A DNA stretch of 10,696 bases from Bacteroidales bacterium (GTDB taxonomy: Bacteria; Bacteroidota; Bacteroidia; Bacteroidales; WCHB1-69), in assembly GCA_017394765.1 (NCBI GenBank), contig JAFPXF010000060.1, positions 1 to 10,696 of the forward strand. Direction: 5' to 3'. This document shows positions 5,944 through 10,696 of this stretch, in pieces. The translations under genes were made by a program, and so were the position numbers. Each line of letters starts with the position of its first letter. Position 1 is the stretch's first letter. Below the pieces are notes generated by a model. It did no database searches and was not told the origin of the DNA. It saw only the letters and a list, made by a program, of their open reading frames with translations.

Positions 5944-7470
5944 CTACTGCAGCTTCAGCTGCTGGCCTTTCAAGAACGCCTCCACATTCCGCAGGTCCTC
6001 GTAGAACGGCGTATCCTCAATGAAGACGGGGCATATCTCGCGCACTTGTTTGTATATCTGTCTCGAGATGGGGGCGAGTTTGTCGGCAATATTCAGACAG
6101 TCAACGGCTTGGGCAAGGGCGATATACTGGATGGCCAGCACCTGCCAGGCATTGTCGATGACCGTACGGGTGAGCAGCGCCGTGTTGGTGCCCATGCTCA
6201 CAACATCTTGGTTGTCATTGTTGTTTGGGATGCTATGCACATAGTTGGGCATGGCCAGTGTTTGGCACTCGGCGGTGGTGGAGGTAGCCGTGAACTGGCA
6301 CGCCTGCATGCCGTAGTTGAGCCCTAACTTGCCCATGTTGAGGAACGGCGGCAGGATACCGTTGATACGGTCGTGGAAGAGATAGTTAAGCTGGCGCTCG
6401 GCGGTCATCACAAGACGCACCATCGCGATCTTGACTTTGTCTTGTTCGAGGGAGATATAGTCGCCGTGGAAGTTGCCACCGTGATAGACGTTGCGGGTCT
6501 CGGGATCCACGATGGGATTGTCGCAGGCGGAGTTGATCTCCTCTTCGAGCACGCGGCGGCAGTTGGCCAGCGTCTCGTAAATGGGACCGAGGATCTGCGG
6601 CACGCAACGCAACGAATAGTAAGGCTGCACCTTATGGTCGAAGGTCGTTTCGGTATGGTTGCCCTCATAGAGCTGATGCTCCCGCTGTTGCAGGCACTGG
6701 CTGTCGCGTGCGAGCATGCGCATGCGGGCGGCGATGACCTGCTGCCCCTCGTGACGGCGCACCGTGTTGAGCGGTTCAGCCATCAGGTCGTCAAAGGAGC
6801 CAGCGATCTCGTTCATCACCACGGCGGCGAGTGTGGCCCAGTCGAGCAGTTGCTCGGCCTGGAACTGGTTGATCATCGCCACGCCGGTCATCACGCCGGT
6901 GCCGTTGGTGATGGAGAGTCCTTCGCGAATGTGGATCGTGAACGGCTCAAGTCCATTCTCCTTCAGCACTTCAGCTGCCGGACGCCATTCGCCGTGGTAG
7001 TGGACGCTCCCCTCCCCAATCATCGCGAGGGCGAGGTGCGCCAGCTGCACCAGGTCACCGCTGGCCCCCACGCTGCCATGACGAGGGATCATCGGGAGGA
7101 TGTTGCGGTTGATCATCTCCACGAGGAGCTTCACCAAGTCGGGATGCACGCCGGAGCGGGCCTGCAGGAAGGTGCCAAGACGGGCCACCATGGCAGCCTT
7201 CACGCACTCGTCGGACAGCGGCTCGCCCGCGCCCGTGGAGTGACTGCGAATGATATTGTATTGCAAAGCGGTGAGGTCGGCATCGTCGATGCGCCATTGC
7301 GCCATCGGCCCGAAGCCGGTGTTGATACCGTATATGATCTTGTCTGCGCTAAACTGCTTCAGAAAATCGTAGCACTCCGCCACCTTGTCCATCGGCAGGT
7401 CGGAGAGGGCTATCTTCTTGTCTCCGTAAACGATTTTTTCAACGTCAGTGAGGGTGAAAATAGGGTTCAT
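5944..7470 (-). CDS. Aromatic amino acid ammonia-lyase, probably tyrosine ammonia-lyase
   Basis: This 508-residue enzyme of the HAL/PAL/TAL family removes ammonia from an aromatic amino acid using an MIO group formed from its own Ala136-Ser137-Gly138 (GSVGASGDLVQLAHLAL). Other hallmarks are catalytic Tyr47 in YGINTGFGPMAQ, SITNGTGVMTG (186-196), YYSLRCVPQILGP (284-296), CDNPIVD (316-322), GGNFHGDYISLE (331-342) and SIPNNNDNQD (413-422). The pocket stretch LQYNIIRSHSTGAGEPL (69-85) and most other blocks closely follow, from memory, the Flavobacterium johnsoniae tyrosine ammonia-lyase of the flexirubin locus. The favoured reaction is therefore tyrosine to 4-coumarate, the aryl polyene starter. 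No hutU, hutI or formiminotransferase gene is near, which argues against histidine breakdown. The start at 7470 (MNPIFTLTDVE) is preferred over an upstream Met at 7533, because the extra 21 residues are non-conserved and overlap a promoter-like sequence. Confidence 0.85.
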   Translation of the reverse strand: MNPIFTLTDVEKIVYGDKKIALSDLPMDKVAECYDFLKQFSADKIIYGINTGFGPMAQWRIDDADLTALQYNIIRSHSTGAGEPLSDECVKAAMVARLGTFLQARSGVHPDLVKLLVEMINRNILPMIPRHGSVGASGDLVQLAHLALAMIGEGSVHYHGEWRPAAEVLKENGLEPFTIHIREGLSITNGTGVMTGVAMINQFQAEQLLDWATLAAVVMNEIAGSFDDLMAEPLNTVRRHEGQQVIAARMRMLARDSQCLQQREHQLYEGNHTETTFDHKVQPYYSLRCVPQILGPIYETLANCRRVLEEEINSACDNPIVDPETRNVYHGGNFHGDYISLEQDKVKIAMVRLVMTAERQLNYLFHDRINGILPPFLNMGKLGLNYGMQACQFTATSTTAECQTLAMPNYVHSIPNNNDNQDVVSMGTNTALLTRTVIDNAWQVLAIQYIALAQAVDCLNIADKLAPISRQIYKQVREICPVFIEDTPFYEDLRNVEAFLKGQQLKLQ

Positions 7471-7492
7471 CTCTACTCTAAATTTAGGGCTG

Positions 7493-7525
7493 CGAAGATA
7501 CGATTTTTTTCGGTTTACCTTCAAG
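7493..7525 (-). promoter_or_regulatory. Candidate promoter of the ammonia-lyase gene
   Basis: On the minus strand TATCTTCG (7500-7493) differs from TAnnTTTG at one base, and CTTG (7525-7522) lies 21 bp upstream. The box ends 22 bp before the ATG at 7470. This would give the lyase its own transcript apart from cysDNH and supports the shorter start. Confidence 0.42.
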
Positions 7526-7591
7526 CTAATCATCGCACCTACTTACACGCGCATCAGGGAATCCTGTAAGCGATTTCACACAATAGAGCCC

Positions 7592-8302
7592 TCACCTCTG
7601 ATGCAGACCGCACTCGCGGTGCTCGGGCGATTCCCACCACCAGCGGCCGGCGCGGATGTCTTCGCCAGGCTTTACGGCCCGTGTGCACGGCTCGCAGCCG
7701 ATGCTCGGGAACCCCTTGTCATGCAGCGTATTGTACGGCACATGGTGAGCCTTCACATACTCCCATACTTGTGACTCGGTCCAGTCGATGAGCGGATTGA
7801 CTTTCAGTACGTCATGGTTTTCGTCCCACTCTATTCTCTGCATGTTGGTGCGGGTGACAGACTGCTCGCGGCGGAGACCGCAGATCCAAGCGTCCAGGGT
7901 TTGGAACGCACGGCCAAGGGGTTCGAGTTTGCGCACATGGCAACAGGCGTGCCGTTTCTCTATGCTTTCGTAGAACGGGTTGATGCCTTGCTCCCGCACA
8001 AATCGCTGCAACGACTCCGTCTGCGGACTGAAGACCTCCATGTGGATGCCGTAATGCAAATTGGTCTTATCGATGAGTCGGTAGGTCTCCGGGAAAAGAC
8101 GGCCCGTGTCGAGCGTGAAAACCCTCGCTTCCGGACCGACTTTCATCAGCATGTCCGTTAGGGTCTGGTCCTCAATGCTCAGACTGGACGACAAGGCAAT
8201 CCTGTCGCCATAAATCTCATAAAAATGTTGCAGCAGTTCTTCCGGAGCGGTCTCCGCAAAACGCACATTCAATGCTTCAATATCATCTTTGTAATATCTC
8301 AT
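7592..8302 (-). CDS. cysH: Assimilatory adenylyl-sulfate (APS) reductase
   Basis: The 236-residue product is a PP-loop-fold reductase that turns activated sulfate into sulfite with thioredoxin-type reductant. The nucleotide-binding region ALSSSLSIEDQ (36-46) and the core VFTLDTGRLFPETY (61-74) are present. Cys120-Cys121 (HACCHVRKLEPL) and Cys203/Cys206 (IGCEPCTR) are the four [4Fe-4S] ligands that mark the APS-using branch, as opposed to the cluster-free PAPS enzyme of enteric bacteria. Cys231 in the end motif ECGLH is the catalytic cysteine. This fits the apparent lack of APS kinase in view. The start at MRYYKDD (8302) is preferred. An in-frame ATG at 8347 overlaps the cysN stop as ATGA, but its extra residues come wholly from the heptamer spacer and look non-native. 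The product would feed sulfite reduction and cysteine synthesis. Confidence 0.9.
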   Translation of the reverse strand: MRYYKDDIEALNVRFAETAPEELLQHFYEIYGDRIALSSSLSIEDQTLTDMLMKVGPEARVFTLDTGRLFPETYRLIDKTNLHYGIHMEVFSPQTESLQRFVREQGINPFYESIEKRHACCHVRKLEPLGRAFQTLDAWICGLRREQSVTRTNMQRIEWDENHDVLKVNPLIDWTESQVWEYVKAHHVPYNTLHDKGFPSIGCEPCTRAVKPGEDIRAGRWWWESPEHRECGLHQR

Positions 8303-8307
8303 AATTC

Positions 8308-8363
8308 TACATTTTCCATTGTGAATTGTACATTGTACATTATTCATTGTACATTGTTCATTG
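8308..8363 (-). repeat. Heptamer repeat tract at the cysN-cysH junction
   Basis: Reading the minus strand from 8363 to 8308 gives eight consecutive 7-mers around the consensus CAATGWA, for example CAATGAA, CAATGTA, TAATGTA, CAATTCA and CAATGGA. The tract supplies the last codons of cysN (M-N-N-V-Q), its TGA stop at 8346-8344, and several ATGs ahead of cysH, ending 5 bp before the cysH ATG. Confidence 0.85.
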
Positions 8364-9633
8364 CTACCATTCCCGCCCCTACGGTCTCGAAGCTGTCGGG
8401 GTCAATGAAAATGACGGAACCGGTGACGCGATTCTCGCCATATCTGTCAACCACTATCGGATTGGCGGTCTTCACGGTAATGCAGGCGATGTCGTTCATC
8501 TTCAGTGATGTCACCCCTTCGACATGCTCCAATGTGCTGACATCCACCTTGTAGTTCACTGTTTGCACCATCGCGACGGTCTCTGACACGGCGGTGCGGA
8601 GGATGTAGCGTTTGCGCAGCTGCATCTCCGTCTCGTTGAACCAGCAGCAATGCATCTTGAGTTCCTGGGTAATCGTCGGTTGTGGTCCTTCTGCTTTTAC
8701 GAGCATGTCACCGCGACTGATGTCGATGTCATCATCTAACAGAACGGAGACGGATTCGGGGGTGTGTGCTACTTCCAACTCCTTGTCGGCCTGCATGATG
8801 GCCTTCACAGTGCTCGTCAGCCCGGAGGGAAGCACGCGCACGGTGTCGCCCTTGCGTAGCACGCCACCGGAGAGTCGTCCCGCATAGGCGCGGTAATCGG
8901 GAAACTTGTCGGAGATGGGCCGAATGACGTATTGCACGGGGAAACGCAGCGGCTGTGCTTCGTCGCCCATTTTGTGGTCAATCGAGACTGTCTCCAACAA
9001 GTGCATCAGCGGGCCACCGGTGTACCAAGGCATGTTTTGGGAAGTCTCCACCACATTATCGCCATACTTGGCCGAGATCGGGATGAAGAGCAGCGAGGCG
9101 TGGATGCCGATCTTGGCGGCCATCTCCTCGTAGCGCCGCTGGATCTCCCTGAAGACCTGTTCGGAAAAATCGACCAAATCCATCTTATTGATGCACACTG
9201 CAATAAAAGGAATACCAAGCAGTGAGGCGATGTAGGAGTGACGCACTGTCTGTTCCACCACGCCATTACGAGCATCGATGAGGATGATGGCAAGGTCAGC
9301 AGTGGAAGCACCCGTCACCATATTGCGAGTGTATTGGATGTGGCCGGGGGTGTCGGCGATGATGAATTTGCGTTTGGGCGTGGCGAAGTAGCGGTAGGCT
9401 ACATCGATGGTGATGCCCTGCTCGCGTTCGGCCCGCAGTCCGTCGGTGAGCAGCGCGAGGTTCACCTCCTCGTTGCCGCGACTCCGCGAGGCCTGCTCCA
9501 CCGCTTCCAGTTGGTCCTCAAAAATCGACTTGCTGTCGTACAACAATCTTCCGATGAGCGTGCTTTTGCCGTCATCCACGCTGCCTGCGGTCGTAAACCG
9601 CAACAGCTCCATGTCTAAATATCCGTTATTCAT
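8344..9633 (-). CDS. cysN: Sulfate adenylyltransferase subunit 1 (GTPase subunit)
   Basis: This EF-Tu-like GTPase drives formation of adenylyl sulfate from ATP and sulfate by the CysD subunit. With the start at MNNGYLDMELLRF (9633) it has 429 residues. Visible are the P-loop GSVDDGKST (17-25), the switch region REQGITIDVAY (70-80), DTPGH (94-98) and NKMD (149-152), then two beta-barrel domains from about 230. There is no C-terminal APS kinase domain, unlike NodQ/CysNC fusions. An upstream in-frame ATG at 9654 would lie in the heptamer spacer, so 9633 is chosen; the conserved part begins at YLDMELLRFTTAGS. The last residues AMNNVQ appear to be encoded by a repeat spacer, so the native C-terminus has been replaced or extended there. 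It sits between cysD and cysH, with gaps of 36 and 41 bp, in a likely single operon. Confidence 0.95.
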   Translation of the reverse strand: MNNGYLDMELLRFTTAGSVDDGKSTLIGRLLYDSKSIFEDQLEAVEQASRSRGNEEVNLALLTDGLRAEREQGITIDVAYRYFATPKRKFIIADTPGHIQYTRNMVTGASTADLAIILIDARNGVVEQTVRHSYIASLLGIPFIAVCINKMDLVDFSEQVFREIQRRYEEMAAKIGIHASLLFIPISAKYGDNVVETSQNMPWYTGGPLMHLLETVSIDHKMGDEAQPLRFPVQYVIRPISDKFPDYRAYAGRLSGGVLRKGDTVRVLPSGLTSTVKAIMQADKELEVAHTPESVSVLLDDDIDISRGDMLVKAEGPQPTITQELKMHCCWFNETEMQLRKRYILRTAVSETVAMVQTVNYKVDVSTLEHVEGVTSLKMNDIACITVKTANPIVVDRYGENRVTGSVIFIDPDSFETVGAGMVAMNNVQ

Positions 9634-9636
9634 ATT

Positions 9637-9671
9637 ACTAACTACTAACTTCAAACTACCAACTTCTAACT
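9637..9671 (-). repeat. Heptamer repeat tract at the cysD-cysN junction
   Basis: On the minus strand five consecutive 7-mers (9671 to 9637) follow AGTTNGN: AGTTAGA, AGTTGGT, AGTTTGA, AGTTAGT, AGTTAGT. They are followed by AAT and the cysN ATG. The cysD stop TAG (9672-9670) overlaps the first unit. The tract fills nearly the whole intergenic gap. Confidence 0.85.
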
Positions 9672-10569
9672 AAAAGTATCCTTCCTTTTTTCTGTCCTCC
9701 ATGGCAGTTTCGCTGCGTTTATCGTCGGCACGGCCGCCGCGTTCGGTGATGCGGGTGGCGGCGATCTCGGCGATGATGTCTTCTAAGGAGTTGGCTTCGG
9801 AGATGGTGAGACCGGTACAGGTGATGTCGCCGATGGTGCGGCAGCGCACGCGGCGGGTGACCACCTCCTCAGTGGGCTTCAGCATCATGCAAGGTTCGGC
9901 GGCCAGCCACTGACCGTCGCGGAGGAAACACCGCCGCTCGTGCGTGAAGTAGAGCGACGGCAACGGAATCTTCTCGGCGTAGATGTACTGCCAGACATCC
10001 ATCTCGGTCCAGTTGCTGATGGGGAACACGCGGAAGTGTTCGCCCATATTCTTGCGTCCGTTGAAGATATTCCATAGTTCGGGCCGCTGATTTTTGGGGT
10101 TCCACTGCCCGAACTCGTCACGATGCGAGAAGAAACGCTCTTTGGCGCGGGCCTTCTCCTCGTCGCGACGCGCGCCTCCGATGCAGGCGTCGAACTTGTA
10201 TTCTTCGATGGTATCCAATAACGTAGTGGTCTGCAGACGGTTACGACTCGCATTATATCCTTTCTCCTCCTTCACACGTCCCTTGTCGATGCTTTCCTGC
10301 ACAGAGCCAACGACCAGCTGCGCCCCCAACTTCTCCACGAGTGCGTCACGGTAGTCGAGGGTCTCTTGGAAGTTGTGACCCGTGTCAATATGCAGCAACG
10401 GGAACGGAATCTTGGCAGGATAGAACGCCTTGTAGGCCAAATAGGTGACCACGATGGAATCCTTGCCACCGGAGAAGAGGATGGCCGGCCGTTCAAACTG
10501 CGCCGCCACCTCCCGTAAAACATAGATGGACTCGGATTCTAATTCTTTCAAATGAGTTAACTTATACAT
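9670..10569 (-). CDS. cysD: Sulfate adenylyltransferase subunit 2 (ATP pyrophosphatase subunit)
   Basis: The catalytic subunit of ATP sulfurylase makes APS from sulfate and ATP, with CysN as GTPase partner, in the cytoplasm. The 299-residue product has the PP-loop SGGKDS (33-38), LLHIDTGHNFQET (58-70), the conserved GGARRDEEKARAKER (131-145), FPISNWTEMDVWQYI (182-196) and the family's closing segment TERGGRADDKRSETAMEDRKKEGYF (residues 275-299). The length is close to the usual 300. The start MYKLTHLKELE (10569) is chosen over an in-frame Met at 10596, because the latter falls in a hairpin and adds non-conserved residues. It is the first visible gene of the sulfur operon. The leader contains a GC-rich hairpin and a REP-like element, and I see no convincing TAnnTTTG promoter there, so transcription may begin outside the window. 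Confidence 0.95.
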   Translation of the reverse strand: MYKLTHLKELESESIYVLREVAAQFERPAILFSGGKDSIVVTYLAYKAFYPAKIPFPLLHIDTGHNFQETLDYRDALVEKLGAQLVVGSVQESIDKGRVKEEKGYNASRNRLQTTTLLDTIEEYKFDACIGGARRDEEKARAKERFFSHRDEFGQWNPKNQRPELWNIFNGRKNMGEHFRVFPISNWTEMDVWQYIYAEKIPLPSLYFTHERRCFLRDGQWLAAEPCMMLKPTEEVVTRRVRCRTIGDITCTGLTISEANSLEDIIAEIAATRITERGGRADDKRSETAMEDRKKEGYF

Positions 10570-10588
10570 TGTGACTTTATTTTTGTGG

Positions 10589-10631
10589 CCCCACATTGCG
10601 CTTCGCTTATGTGGGGTTATTAGCGCTTCGC
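10589..10631. repeat. Hairpin and repeated GCGCTTCGC in the cysD leader
   Basis: CCCCACAT (10589-10596) and ATGTGGGG (10609-10616) form a perfect 8-bp stem. Its 12-nt loop contains GCGCTTCGC (10598-10606), and the same 9-mer recurs at 10623-10631. The stem ends 19 bp before the cysD ATG. No T-run follows on either strand, so it is more likely a repeat element or leader structure than a simple terminator. Confidence 0.6.
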
Positions 10632-10636
10632 GCGTT

Positions 10637-10661
10637 TTGCCTCTCCGAGGCTGCTCAAGGA
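10637..10661. repeat. REP-like hairpin element, copy 2
   Basis: GCCTC (10639-10643) and GAGGC (10647-10651) pair around TCC, followed by TGCTCAAGGA. This matches the layout and flanks of the element at 3715-3740. The rest of the right edge (10662-10696) is AT-rich and then opens into possible coding sequence of an unseen upstream gene. Confidence 0.55.
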
Positions 10662-10696
10662 TTTATGTTTATTATAACTAACTGAAAGCGCCGTTG

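Noticed and set aside
6373..7569. 398-codon open frame on the plus strand opposite the ammonia-lyase
   Set aside because: It mirrors the codon structure of a strongly conserved enzyme, its His/Val/Gly-rich translation resembles no family, and the lyase motifs prove the other strand.
8303..8347. cysH start at 8347 with ATGA overlap of cysN
   Set aside because: The overlap looks like translational coupling, but the 15 extra residues are encoded by the heptamer repeat. Homology begins at MRYYKDD, so 8302 is preferred, although reinitiation remains possible.
10678..10696. 3' end of a gene upstream of cysD (frame ending in TAG at 10680-10678)
   Set aside because: Only five codons are visible before the window edge and another frame is open too. 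The AGTTAG stop resembles other junctions here, but that is not enough for a call.

Overview
The window looks like a chromosomal segment of a Bacteroidales-type member of the Bacteroidota. Three things point there. A partial repeat protein ends in a type IX secretion (T9SS) sorting domain. Candidate promoters fit the Bacteroidota form (TAnnTTTG box with a TTG-like box about 17-21 bp upstream). Short-period spacers lie between genes where Shine-Dalgarno sites would be expected in other phyla. Genus cannot be fixed from the sequence.

Layout, left to right. 3-1211 (+) is the 3' end of a secreted protein built of 153-bp tandem repeats. Every other gene is on the minus strand, so transcription runs right to left and converges on that gene with 4 bp between the two stop codons. 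In transcription order the minus-strand genes are: (1) assimilatory sulfate reduction, cysD (10569-9670), cysN (9633-8344) and an APS-reductase-type cysH (8302-7592); (2) an aromatic amino acid ammonia-lyase of the tyrosine ammonia-lyase type (7470-5944); (3) an AT-rich block with a Panacea/SocA-like DUF4065 gene (5812-5243), a PIN-domain gene (5240-4785) and a small two-helix membrane protein (4777-4550); (4) a FabG-type ketoreductase (4482-3754), a beta-ketoacyl-ACP synthase (3632-2400) and an O-methyltransferase-like protein (2304-1216).

The lyase plus ketoreductase, ketosynthase and methyltransferase is the toolkit of aryl polyene/flexirubin pigment synthesis. The lyase would make 4-coumarate as aryl starter, the ketosynthase and ketoreductase would extend and reduce the polyene, and the methyltransferase might decorate the aryl ring. 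No acyl carrier protein, aryl-CoA/ACP ligase, dehydratase or exporter is visible, so the set is partial here. The putative toxin-antitoxin block sits inside it and looks like an insertion. The sulfur genes turn sulfate into APS and then sulfite, without an APS kinase in view.

The most unusual signal is in the gaps. At several minus-strand junctions the spacer is a run of imperfect 7-bp repeats, each junction with its own 7-mer. In three of them the repeat itself supplies the stop codon of the upstream gene. A REP-like hairpin sequence also occurs twice. No gene-free stretch exceeds 300 bp.
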